A stretch of DNA of 64,000 nt from Acidobacteriaceae bacterium (lineage in GTDB: Bacteria > Acidobacteriota > Terriglobia > Terriglobales > Acidobacteriaceae), in the NCBI GenBank assembly GCA_003134995.1, contig PLDC01000025.1, forward strand, positions 182,882 through 246,881, in the 5' to 3' direction. The notes under the pieces were generated by a model. It made no database searches and was not told the DNA's origin. It worked only from the letters and a program-made list of their open reading frames with translations. This document shows positions 8,938 to 15,586 of the stretch, one piece after another; position 1 is the first letter of the stretch; every line of letters starts with the position of its first letter. The position numbers were made by a program, and so were the translations under genes.

Positions 8938-9762
8938 ATGATAGAGGCATACATGGACGAAAGCGGCATTCATGATGGCGCTCACGTCTGTGTCATCGCA
9001 GGATATTGGGGCACTGTGAAGAAGTGGAAGAAGTTTGAGGATCGCTGGAAAGCCATTTTGCGCGATGCTGGTGAGCCAACGCTCAAGGAGTTTCATAGCA
9101 CGGATTTTTGGCACAAAGACGATAGCCGCAAGGGAGTCTTTGCTAGATGGAGCAACCAGAAGGCTGACCGATTTATAGACGATCTGGCGGGTTGCATTGC
9201 CGATGCGAAGATATTTCCGACCTTTTGCTCCGTCGTCATGGACGAGTGGAAAAAATTAAATAAGAATGAGCGGCGCTTTCTGACGGGCGGGCGGTATAAC
9301 AACAAGACGCATGAGTGGGTAACGCAGGGAGCGCCGAACAAGCCCTATTTTTGGCCGTTCCAGGTTGCGATACTAAATCCAGTATTGGCGTGCGCTGATG
9401 GCTTGCATGTCCATTACACATTCGACCTGAACAAACAGTTCAAGAATCATGCTGTCGGTCTTTATGCCTTGCTTAAGTCCGACAACAGTTTCGCGCATCG
9501 TCACAAACTGGGTTCCTTGGACATGGAGAATGGCGAAGTGGCGGTCGGGCTACAAGCCGCCGATTTATTAGCCTATCGACAGTACAAGTTGGCGAAGACT
9601 CGGTTGGAACACGGCAGACCGATGCTGTTTGAGAGCGCCCCCAAACTCATAAAGAAACTTCTGGAGAATATAAGAGACCCACGAGATTTAGTGTTTTACG
9701 ACAAGCACAATCTAGACATCGCCTTGAGGGGTCTATCTCCCGAGCTAAGGAGTAACCAATGA
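8938..9762 (+). CDS. DUF3800 protein, cargo of the IS element
   Basis: A 274-residue protein from the ATG at 8938, chosen because AGGAAGGAG lies seven bases upstream; an upstream start at 8833 adds unconserved sequence. The N-terminal YMDESG and the C-terminal GLQAADLLAY motifs identify the DUF3800 family, which is often associated with mobile elements and is thought to adopt an RNase H-like nuclease fold. No activity is established. Its stop codon overlaps the next start as ATGA, so the two cargo genes should be cotranslated. It lies wholly inside the terminal repeats of the element. Confidence 0.85.
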   Translation: MIEAYMDESGIHDGAHVCVIAGYWGTVKKWKKFEDRWKAILRDAGEPTLKEFHSTDFWHKDDSRKGVFARWSNQKADRFIDDLAGCIADAKIFPTFCSVVMDEWKKLNKNERRFLTGGRYNNKTHEWVTQGAPNKPYFWPFQVAILNPVLACADGLHVHYTFDLNKQFKNHAVGLYALLKSDNSFAHRHKLGSLDMENGEVAVGLQAADLLAYRQYKLAKTRLEHGRPMLFESAPKLIKKLLENIRDPRDLVFYDKHNLDIALRGLSPELRSNQ

Positions 9763-9884
9763 GCACCGAACCAAAAAAGGTCACAAACTCGAAACCCATC
9801 CCTCACATTCCTCTGCCCTTCAAGGAAGTCATGGCCGATGTGCTCAAGGTGAAACCACCAAAGAAAACTCCCAAGAAACGGTGA
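9759..9884 (+). CDS. 41-residue basic protein coupled to the DUF3800 gene
   Basis: A small gene starting in an ATGA overlap with the DUF3800 stop codon. The product is lysine- and proline-rich, with IPHIPLPFKEVMADVLKV in the middle and a basic KPPKKTPKKR tail. It has no recognised domain. The overlap, the sensible composition and its position within the IS boundaries support it as a real gene. It might be an adaptor or regulator of the DUF3800 protein, but that is inference from position. Confidence 0.6.
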   Translation: MSTEPKKVTNSKPIPHIPLPFKEVMADVLKVKPPKKTPKKR

Positions 9885-9917
9885 GCGCCCTGTCACGGCG
9901 ATCTTACTGTGTCATTT

Positions 9918-9948
9918 ATGACACGGGTTTGTCAAAGGCATAATTCCG
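9918..9948 (-). repeat. Right terminal inverted repeat of the IS element
   Basis: Read on the minus strand it starts CGGAATTA and contains TTGACAAACCC. The second CAAAATCT duplication follows it directly at 9949-9956. Confidence 0.9.
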
Positions 9949-9956
9949 CAAAATCT

Positions 9957-10316
9957 TGAGAACAAACAACTTAGCAGGGGAGGTTTCGCGCTGGGCGAAC
10001 CGTCACTGCCTCGACCATGATCATCCACTTTGATTCTGGGCGCAAGGTCAGATGTCACAATGGGGCTGTGGAAAAGTCGGAAGCGACGGGCTAAAAGCCC
10101 GGTTCTATTTGGGGGGACTCGGCGCGGCGCCGAAGCGCCGCTCTTCCACGTATAGAAGGCGGGGACAGCAGGTTCCTCCGCTGCGCCGTCGCTGGCGCTC
10201 CGGCTCCGGTCGGAATGACAGGAGCGTAAGTAAGCTTAACCGCAGAGTTCCCACTTCTCGCAAAAGACGCGAGAAATATGCCCCAGGTCTGAATATTTTG
10301 GCTAACCCCTTACGAG
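9957..10316. other. Gene-free, repeat-bearing spacer
   Basis: About 360 bp right of the IS with no convincing gene. It holds short palindromes such as CGGGCT-AAA-AGCCCG (10087-10101), a GGCGC-rich inverted motif around 10121-10140, and a degenerate copy of the GCAAAAGACGCGAG-type repeat near 10246-10275. An open frame across it (10052-10522) is compositionally repeat-derived and runs antisense into the next gene. Confidence 0.6.
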
Positions 10317-11039
10317 CTATGCAGTTTTTGGTTTTAGTTGGGCTTCGATTTTGGCTAGCAGGCCGGAGCTGGCTTCGCCGGCATCGAGGGTGGAGAAGTC
10401 GCTGCCTAATTCGATTACCGGGAGTTTGGCACAGGCAGCTTGAAATGCTTGTAGCGCGCCTGGGGATGAGGAGGTCATGCCGGGTCCGGCAAGGAGCAGG
10501 TCGAAACGGGTGGCGCGCATGAGCATTAGGGCGTCGCCACGGTGACTGCTGGTGGAAACGTCGTAGCCGGCGCGGCGCAATAGTTCGCGCAGGTAGGCTA
10601 GCATGTCGGCATTGCCATCGAGGCAGAGAACGCTGGGGCCGGTGAATGCGGGAGCTTCGGCGCGCGGACCGGGGCGATAGAAAGCTGCGACTGCGGCCTC
10701 CTCTGATTCCTGAGGGTCGAACAAGGGCGTGAGGTGCGAGAGTTCGAGAACTTTGCGCACAACGCCGGGCACGTTGCAGAGCTTCAGTTCGCCGTGGGCC
10801 TGACGGGTGCTGGTCATCATGCGGACCAGGGTGCCGAGTCCGCTGCTGTCGATGAAATCGACTTCGCCGAGATGGAGCACGATGCTGCGGCGGTCACGCA
10901 GTAAATGTGCCACGTGCGCGCGGAGAGCCTCGGCCTCGCCTCCGGCGACAATGCGGCCTTTGCAGTGCACGATGGTGACGCGGCCTACTTCACGGGTGTC
11001 TAGTGTTAAGCGCAATGGGTTCGATGGGCGAACGGACAT
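10317..11039 (-). CDS. STAS domain fused to a degenerate receiver-like domain
   Basis: A 240-residue regulatory protein. Residues about 8-115 form a STAS domain with the serine motif FIDSSGLGTLV, like SpoIIAA. A linker of about 20 residues leads to a second domain at about 133-238 that resembles a CheY-type receiver: VLCLDGNADMLAYLRELLRRAGYDV. In it the strand that should end in the phosphoacceptor aspartate reads FDLLLAGPG, so phosphorylation there is doubtful. It may act as a partner-switching protein with a ligand- or protein-sensing pseudo-receiver. No kinase or sigma factor is adjacent. The G-rich repeat tract lies just upstream of its start. Confidence 0.8.
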   Translation of the reverse strand: MSVRPSNPLRLTLDTREVGRVTIVHCKGRIVAGGEAEALRAHVAHLLRDRRSIVLHLGEVDFIDSSGLGTLVRMMTSTRQAHGELKLCNVPGVVRKVLELSHLTPLFDPQESEEAAVAAFYRPGPRAEAPAFTGPSVLCLDGNADMLAYLRELLRRAGYDVSTSSHRGDALMLMRATRFDLLLAGPGMTSSSPGALQAFQAACAKLPVIELGSDFSTLDAGEASSGLLAKIEAQLKPKTA

Positions 11040-11060
11040 TATATGCTATGCGAGGAGATA

Positions 11061-11226
11061 GGGATTAGGGAATAGGGGCTAGGGAATAGGGGCTAGGGAA
11101 TAGGGAATAGGGAATAGGGGCAAGGGACTAGGGCTCGGTGCTGTGTCTCAGACTAGACCTAGCCCCCTGAACCCTAGCACCTGAACCCTAGCACCTGACC
11201 CCTCGTCCCTGATCCCTAGTCCCTGC
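11061..11226. repeat. G-rich telomere-like tandem repeat with opposing C-rich tract
   Basis: From 11061 to about 11133 there are more than ten GGG runs separated by three or four bases (units like AGGGAATAGGGG and GGGATTAGGG). From 11156 to 11226 a C-rich tract of CCCTAG and CCTGAACCC units runs in the opposite sense. The first tract fits the G-quadruplex pattern and the two together could form a long imperfect hairpin. It occupies the space between the STAS-receiver gene and a small lipoprotein gene, both leftward. Confidence 0.8.
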
Positions 11227-11229
11227 CGT

Positions 11230-11502
11230 CTAGTGGTGGTCGTGGTCGGCTTGACTGTGGCGCCAGGTCCAGTATTCCTTTTGCTGGTCGGGCGGCAGTT
11301 TGCGGAAGTCTCGGTGCTCGTCGTAATGACGATCATGCGCCCAGGTGTGGTAGTAACCGACTTCCTGGTCGTTCCAGACGTGGTAGTCGCTGTAGTAGGG
11401 GTCGTAGACGCGGTAGTGGTGTGCGCAGCCCACGCCCAATGCGGCACATGCCAGCGCGGCAGCCAGGAAACAGGAACTGAGAAAACGTCCTTTTCGATCC
11501 AT
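11230..11502 (-). CDS. Small His/Tyr-rich putative lipoprotein
   Basis: A 90-residue protein with a signal sequence ending in a lipobox-like LGVGC at about residues 22-26, then a short domain very rich in tyrosine, histidine, aspartate and tryptophan, ending HSQADHDHH. It should be anchored to a membrane by the acylated cysteine. The histidine-rich tail could bind metal, but there is no family support. It is an orphan gene between the G-rich tract and a repeat-bearing spacer. Confidence 0.65.
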   Translation of the reverse strand: MDRKGRFLSSCFLAAALACAALGVGCAHHYRVYDPYYSDYHVWNDQEVGYYHTWAHDRHYDEHRDFRKLPPDQQKEYWTWRHSQADHDHH

Positions 11503-11597
11503 CTTGAGATGATCCTTTCGACCGTGGATCTTACATTAGGGACTCGAGTGAGAAACCTGTGCCGTCCCTGCGGGACTAGCTCCTTATTCTTCCTCGT

Positions 11598-11621
11598 AGC
11601 CCGGCACTTCCGTGCCGGGCT
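11598..11621. repeat. Perfect GC hairpin
   Basis: AGCCCGGCAC (11598-11607), a four-base loop, then GTGCCGGGCT (11612-11621) and TT. It lies upstream of the leftward lipoprotein gene, so it is more likely a dispersed palindromic repeat than that gene's terminator. A second short hairpin (CCCC TTTC GGGG) follows. Otherwise 11503-11746 shows nothing coding. Confidence 0.6.
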
Positions 11622-11746
11622 TTCGCATGCCGCCCCTTTCGGGGCTGACGTCCCCGTTCATCTGGAATTGACGCCACGGTTCGGATTTCGGTGCTCGGGA
11701 GGATCAAGTGGTTGCCTCCAAATGATGAGGCCCAGGGAAACTAACA

Positions 11747-11883
11747 GGCTGCTGAAAACTCGTTTTACGCTGCGAAGAGGGTAACCGCACGCGCTAAAGC
11801 GCGGTTGATTTTGATGGACTTAACGGCATGAGTGAACTTGTGCCCTTCCCAAGAACAGCTCGAAACAGAGTTTTTCAACAGCC
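11747..11883. mobile_element. MITE-like 137-bp element
   Basis: GGCTGCTGAAAACTC at 11747-11761 is inversely repeated as GAGTTTTTCAACAGCC at 11868-11883, with one substitution and one indel. The inside has no open frame. GGCTGTTGAAAAA-type ends are common on small non-autonomous elements. No target duplication is obvious. It abuts a truncated reading frame on its right. Confidence 0.5.
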
Positions 11884-12210
11884 GTCAGCTACATCAAAGG
11901 CCAGCCGGTTGCTATTGCTGCGGGGCATTCCAATGCAATCCTGGCTCGCGGCTCTGAGCTGAGTAACCTGCGAGCTTGGGATCATGTTCCTGTAATCGGC
12001 GAGATGCCGGTGCGCGCGTTGCCGGTGGTTGCGGTGCCGAGCGTGGTAAGCGCGATTCCGGCGCGTGTAGAGGTGCCGGTTTCGGATCTGCGGTTGGAGC
12101 AAATTCATCCCATCGGCGTGCAGGCGCCGCTGGCGCGGTTTGGAACGACCATCGAGCGCCGTGAACCAGTCAGGACTGTGCCGACGATGCTTCCGCACGT
12201 GACGCGGTAA
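11884..12210 (+). pseudogene. 3' remnant of an unidentified gene cut by the MITE-like element
   Basis: An open frame enters from inside the small element and runs to a stop at 12208-12210. The reading YIKGQPVAIAAGHSNAILAR followed by GSELSNLRAWDHVPV looks like genuine protein, but there is no start codon before 12004 and no matching coding sequence left of the element. The tail is valine- and proline-rich. I take it as the last ~109 codons of a disrupted gene; a short product from 12004 (68 aa) cannot be excluded. The family is unknown. Confidence 0.5.
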
Positions 12211-12233
12211 CGATTACGCGGCGGTGGCGTCCG

Positions 12234-12671
12234 ATGATAAAATCGGCGTGCAAAAGAGGCGGAACTAGTAAGGGGAAAATACTTCTGAAGAAGCGGCTGG
12301 TGGGATTCTTCGCAGTATGCTTCGTTGCATTGGGATTATTGGCAGCATCGACCGGGTGTAGCCGGGATCATCGGCGTAAGGGGCCGGAGATCACGACGCC
12401 CTATGCGGCGGTGCTGCTCGATGATAATCAGCTTTACTACGGCAAGCTGACGAATGCGGGCTCAGGTTATCCTGAGCTGACCGATGTGTATTACATCGTG
12501 AGCCAGGTCAACCAGGAGACCAAGGAAGTGAAGAGAGTATTGGTGCGGCGTGGCAACGAATTCCACGGTCCGGACCGCATGTTCCTGAACGAGCGCCACA
12601 TTGTATTGATCGAGCCTGTGGGTGAGAAGTCCGACGTAGCGACGCTGATCGAAGCAGACAAGAAGAAATAG
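12234..12671 (+). CDS. Putative lipoprotein of unknown function
   Basis: A 145-residue protein. A basic N-terminus is followed by a hydrophobic stretch ending in a lipobox-like ASTGC at about residues 38-42. The mature part is a small soluble domain (TTPYAAVLLDDNQLYYGKL, then VYYIVSQVNQETKEVKRVLVRRGNEFHGP), reminiscent of small beta-barrel proteins. The true start may be nearer the hydrophobic stretch. It is followed by a good terminator hairpin. No family is recognised. Confidence 0.7.
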   Translation: MIKSACKRGGTSKGKILLKKRLVGFFAVCFVALGLLAASTGCSRDHRRKGPEITTPYAAVLLDDNQLYYGKLTNAGSGYPELTDVYYIVSQVNQETKEVKRVLVRRGNEFHGPDRMFLNERHIVLIEPVGEKSDVATLIEADKKK

Positions 12672-12704
12672 CAGCCTGCTGAATTTTCAGTACGGTTCTA
12701 ATCA

Positions 12705-12749
12705 GGCACCGGAATGCTAGGGCAGCAAGGCTTGGCCGGTGCCGTTTTT
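12705..12749 (+). terminator. Rho-independent terminator
   Basis: GGCACCGG (12705-12712) pairs with CCGGTGCC (12736-12743), followed by GTTTTT. It ends the putative lipoprotein gene. Confidence 0.7.
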
Positions 12750-12820
12750 GTCTGTAGAGCTGTGACGCTTTAAAACCCGCGGCCTAATTCTTCTCCGCTT
12801 CTAATTTAGAATGCAAGACG

Positions 12821-13115
12821 ATGATTCCTGCCCAGCGGAGCGCGTTTTCGCAAGGCCACAGGCCCGGCCTTTTGCTTGTTCTGCTGGCCGTAACTCTCGC
12901 CATTCTTCCCGCTTGCCACAGTTCGGCGCGGGCTCGAGGCTGCGGTGGCAAAGAATCCGCAGGTTGCTAAATTTCAATTTCATTTAGGGATGGCGTATCT
13001 TGCCGCCGGGCAACCCGCGCAGGCGCACACCAGTTTGCAGGCCGCCCTGCAATCGGGCTTGGCGGGAGAAGACGCGCGCTCGGCGCGAGAGGCGCTGCAG
13101 AAGAGCGGTTCGTAG
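12821..13115 (+). pseudogene. TPR lipoprotein gene with an internal deletion
   Basis: The ATG at 12821 opens a lipoprotein signal (GLLLVLLAVTLAILPAC, lipobox at the end) that stops in frame at about 12970. Overlapping it in another frame, from about 12943, comes a normal C-terminal tetratricopeptide unit: EAAVAKNPQVAKFQFHLGMA and then YLAAGQPAQAHTSLQAAL, ending at the TAG at 13113-13115. The two ends fit a TPR lipoprotein whose middle has been lost with a frame change. Both halves look like real protein, so one damaged gene is more likely than two small ones. Confidence 0.7.
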
Positions 13116-13123
13116 CCCGAGCG

Positions 13124-13861
13124 TTACTGCCGCAGCGTCAGCGCGCTCAACACGCCTTGCTGCTTAGCTATTAGCGATTGCACTCCCTGCCGTGAAAACG
13201 CCATCATCTTGGCAAATTGCGCTTCGTCAAACGCCTGGCGCTCAGCGGTAGCTTGCACTTCCACCATCTTGTGGCCGGCGGTCATCACAAAATTCATATC
13301 GACCTCGGCACGCGAGTCTTCTTCATAACAAAGATCGAGCAGGACTTCTCCATCGACAATACCGACGCTCACCGCCGCGACAAAATCTCGCAAGGGAACC
13401 GAAGTCAGAGTGCCAGCCTCTACCAACTTTTCCAAAGCGAGTCCCAGCGCTACGAACGCTCCCGTAATCGAAGCGGTGCGCGTGCCACCATCGGCTTGAA
13501 TTACGTCGCAATCAATCCAGATGGTGCGCTCGCCCAGGCGCGCGAGATCGGTCACGGCGCGCAGGGACCGCCCGATCAGCCGCTGAATTTCATGCGTGCG
13601 TCCGCTTTGTCGTCCCTTGGATACTTCCCGGGGCGTGCGCGTCAGCGTCGCTCGCGGAAGCATCGCGTACTCGCTGGAAATCCATCCTTTGCCCGAGTTC
13701 CGCAGAAAGGACGGCACACTTTCTTCTATGGACGCGGTGCAAATTACCCGCGTGTTCCCCATTTCAACCAGCACCGAACCTTCGGCCGTCGTAATGAAAT
13801 CAGGAATGATCGTAACCGGACGCAATTGATCGACAGCGCGATTATCTGAGCGATAGAACAT
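13124..13861 (-). CDS. rph: Ribonuclease PH
   Basis: Phosphorolytic 3'-5' exoribonuclease that trims tRNA 3' ends. The protein has 245 residues from the ATG at 13861, which gives the family N-terminus MFYRSDNRAVDQLRPV. A start at 13918 would add 19 unrelated residues. Family blocks are present throughout: GNTRVICTASIEESVP, GWISSEYAMLPRAT, GRQSGRTHEIQRLIGRSLRA, DCDVIQADGGTRTASITGA. The phosphate-binding GGTRT arginine is intact. It is a single gene, and the TPR pseudogene lies just downstream. Confidence 0.96.
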   Translation of the reverse strand: MFYRSDNRAVDQLRPVTIIPDFITTAEGSVLVEMGNTRVICTASIEESVPSFLRNSGKGWISSEYAMLPRATLTRTPREVSKGRQSGRTHEIQRLIGRSLRAVTDLARLGERTIWIDCDVIQADGGTRTASITGAFVALGLALEKLVEAGTLTSVPLRDFVAAVSVGIVDGEVLLDLCYEEDSRAEVDMNFVMTAGHKMVEVQATAERQAFDEAQFAKMMAFSRQGVQSLIAKQQGVLSALTLRQ

Positions 13862-14038
13862 AAGTGTCGATTGTAAATGATTGCGCAGATTTATCCGGAC
13901 TTTACAAACTCTATGCAATTCTTCACCAATCTCTATATAACCTTCATCTAACTGTGAGGTCTAAGCGGCAGAGAGCGAATTAAGACTCTCAAATCGCCAC
14001 TCGCAGGAAGGTTTCAGCCTTCCAGAAAGAGGCACCAG

Positions 14039-15022
14039 ATGTCTGCGAACCACTGCAGGCTTCGCATCCTCCCGACCACAGCATCTTTTCTTCAGGCCAA
14101 AACAACAATTCGGCGAAGCATCGCCTTAACCTCCACTTTACTCTTAGCTATCTCCAGCCTCGCGCAGCAAACTCTACCAACAACTCCCGAGCCAGATTCG
14201 CGGAACACGTCGGAGAGCGCGGCCGCGTCCGCAAAAACGGAGCCGGTAGAGGCAGTAACGGTTCCTGCCGGAACCAGCATTGCTCTGGTGCTCACGCACC
14301 CTATCGAGAGCCGCTACATTCATCACGGGGACGACATTTACGCCCAGGTTATTTCCGCCGTCACCGTCGGAAATCAAGTCGTCATCCCGCCGGGGACGCT
14401 GGTTCAAGGAAAAGTACAAAGGCTCGGGCATAACGGAAGCCGCGGTGAAATTCGGCTGCAGTCATTGTCGATTATTTATCCGGACGGTTATGTGGCTCTG
14501 GCATCCGGACCGATAACCTTGGAAAGCGATCAAGGGTATGCTCTCAAAGACCCGGGCAGCGGCCGTATCGCGGGATTGATTGCGGGACCCCTTGTCGGGT
14601 CGGGCGTGGGAGCGCTGATTGGTCATTCCGTCGCTTCTTCGCAAGGGCAGACGATCACTAGCAGCCTTCCGCCGGGCTGCACGCCGGGCTCGTTTGGTTG
14701 TCTTTCGTCCAGTGTAACTGGCCCTCCGGACAAGGGAAAAGATACGGTGATTGGGTCGGCCATTGGCGCAGGCGTCGGCTTGGCCGTTGGTCTCGTGCTG
14801 GTCGGGACTTCTCACCACTTTTTTCTCGACGTAGGCGCGCCGGTAGAAATGGTTTTGCCGCACGCGCTGACTCTGCAAGGGGATCAGGTCGCCGATGCAT
14901 TAAGCGATGCCGAACAGCATCCTGCGGCTGTGCAGGCTGTCGCCCCACGGCCGCAACCGCCGCCCCCACCGCCCGATATGAGCATCCCGCCGCCGCTGCC
15001 TGCTGTCCCTCCTAATCAGTGA
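14039..15022 (+). CDS. Exported protein with TrbI-like beta domain and glycine zippers
   Basis: A 327-residue protein with an N-terminal signal-like segment around residues 28-43 (SIALTSTLLLAISSLAQQ). Residues about 75-165 form a beta-rich domain starting VPAGTSIALVL and containing the NQVVIPPGTLVQGKVQRLG motif. Two glycine-rich hydrophobic segments follow (IAGLIAGPLVGSGVGALIG and GSAIGAGVGLAVGLVLVG), then a proline-rich tail. The same architecture occurs in the 216-residue protein at 38831-39481, so they are likely paralogues. It may sit in the outer envelope; the function is unknown. Confidence 0.7.
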   Translation: MSANHCRLRILPTTASFLQAKTTIRRSIALTSTLLLAISSLAQQTLPTTPEPDSRNTSESAAASAKTEPVEAVTVPAGTSIALVLTHPIESRYIHHGDDIYAQVISAVTVGNQVVIPPGTLVQGKVQRLGHNGSRGEIRLQSLSIIYPDGYVALASGPITLESDQGYALKDPGSGRIAGLIAGPLVGSGVGALIGHSVASSQGQTITSSLPPGCTPGSFGCLSSSVTGPPDKGKDTVIGSAIGAGVGLAVGLVLVGTSHHFFLDVGAPVEMVLPHALTLQGDQVADALSDAEQHPAAVQAVAPRPQPPPPPPDMSIPPPLPAVPPNQ

Positions 15023-15045
15023 GGTCTTATTGATTGGGTTTTCAT

Positions 15046-15078
15046 TCGGCGGAGAGTTTTCTCGGATCTCTCCGCCGA
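15046..15078. terminator. Perfect 11-bp hairpin between two genes
   Basis: TCGGCGGAGAG (15046-15056) pairs exactly with CTCTCCGCCGA (15068-15078). It lies between the stop at 15022 and the probable cupin start at 15099, and could terminate the first gene or attenuate the second. Confidence 0.5.
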
Positions 15079-15098
15079 GTTACACTCGTACGATTAAA

Positions 15099-15545
15099 AT
15101 GATCCGCAAGACGAAAACCCGAAGCTCGAAGCCGGAAGCCCGGAAGCTGCAAGCCCGCAAGGCGAAGACCGGAAGCCGGAAGCCGACCCTGATCCCGCGG
15201 CCGACGCGCATCCAATCCGCCGGGAACAAGCCCAAACTTATCGACGAATACATCGGGCGGGTTAACTCGCATACTTCGTCTGCCAGTGTCGCCCACATGC
15301 GCAGCCCCGCGGGATGGGTCGAACCAGGACAGACTCCTGCCTTCGATGAGTTCACCATTGTTCTGAAAGGGATCTTGCGCGTCGAACATAAGAATGGATC
15401 AATCGACGTAGCGGCCGGACGAGCGGTGATCGCACACGCCGGCGAATGGATCCGCTATTCCACTCCTCATGAGGGCGGTGCTGAATACATCGCGGTCTGT
15501 TTGCCGGCGTTTTCCATGGAAACCGTTCACCGCGACGAAGTATAA
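15099..15545 (+). CDS. Cupin-domain protein with basic N-terminal tail
   Basis: 148 residues from the ATG at 15099. The C-terminal ~100 residues form a cupin barrel of the EutQ-like or generic small-cupin type: PGQTPAFDEFTIVLKGILRV, then AGRAVIAHAGEWIRYSTP. The metal-binding histidines of classical cupins are largely missing, as the first motif has no HxH. The first 35 residues are lysine- and arginine-rich and are encoded by a CGGAAGC-type repeat tract that resembles intergenic repeats elsewhere in such genomes. An ORF start at 15030 would read through a perfect hairpin, which argues for 15099 or later. Confidence 0.7.
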   Translation: MIRKTKTRSSKPEARKLQARKAKTGSRKPTLIPRPTRIQSAGNKPKLIDEYIGRVNSHTSSASVAHMRSPAGWVEPGQTPAFDEFTIVLKGILRVEHKNGSIDVAAGRAVIAHAGEWIRYSTPHEGGAEYIAVCLPAFSMETVHRDEV

Positions 15546-15586
15546 GACAAAGGTGTTTGAGCTAACAGCTAAGAGCGAAAGCTGCA

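Larger units (their letters stand above)
7699..9948 (+). mobile_element. IS1595-family insertion sequence with two cargo genes
   Basis: A complete 2250-bp element. Its terminal inverted repeats at 7699-7729 and 9918-9948 match at 25 of 31 positions, both starting CGGAATTA and sharing TTGACAAACCC. It is flanked by perfect 8-bp direct repeats CAAAATCT (7691-7698 and 9949-9956); 8 bp is the duplication length known for the IS1595 family. It carries the transposase (7747-8739), a DUF3800 gene (8938-9762) and a 41-residue gene (9759-9884). Intact ends, perfect duplications and an open transposase suggest a recent, possibly active insertion. A hairpin, GTGTCAT/ATGACAC at 9909-9924, overlaps the right end. 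Confidence 0.93.

Noticed and set aside
7691-9956. Alternative view of the IS as two separate insertions (transposase and cargo)
   Set aside because: One pair of matching ends and one pair of perfect target duplications enclose all three genes, so a single element explains them.
10052-10522. 156-residue open frame on the plus strand
   Set aside because: It runs over palindromic intergenic repeats and then antisense through the STAS-receiver gene. The composition is arginine- and glycine-biased with no domain.
11233-11784. 183-residue frame opposite the small lipoprotein gene
   Set aside because: The valine-rich translation is the antisense of the His/Tyr-rich lipoprotein gene and continues through hairpin repeats.
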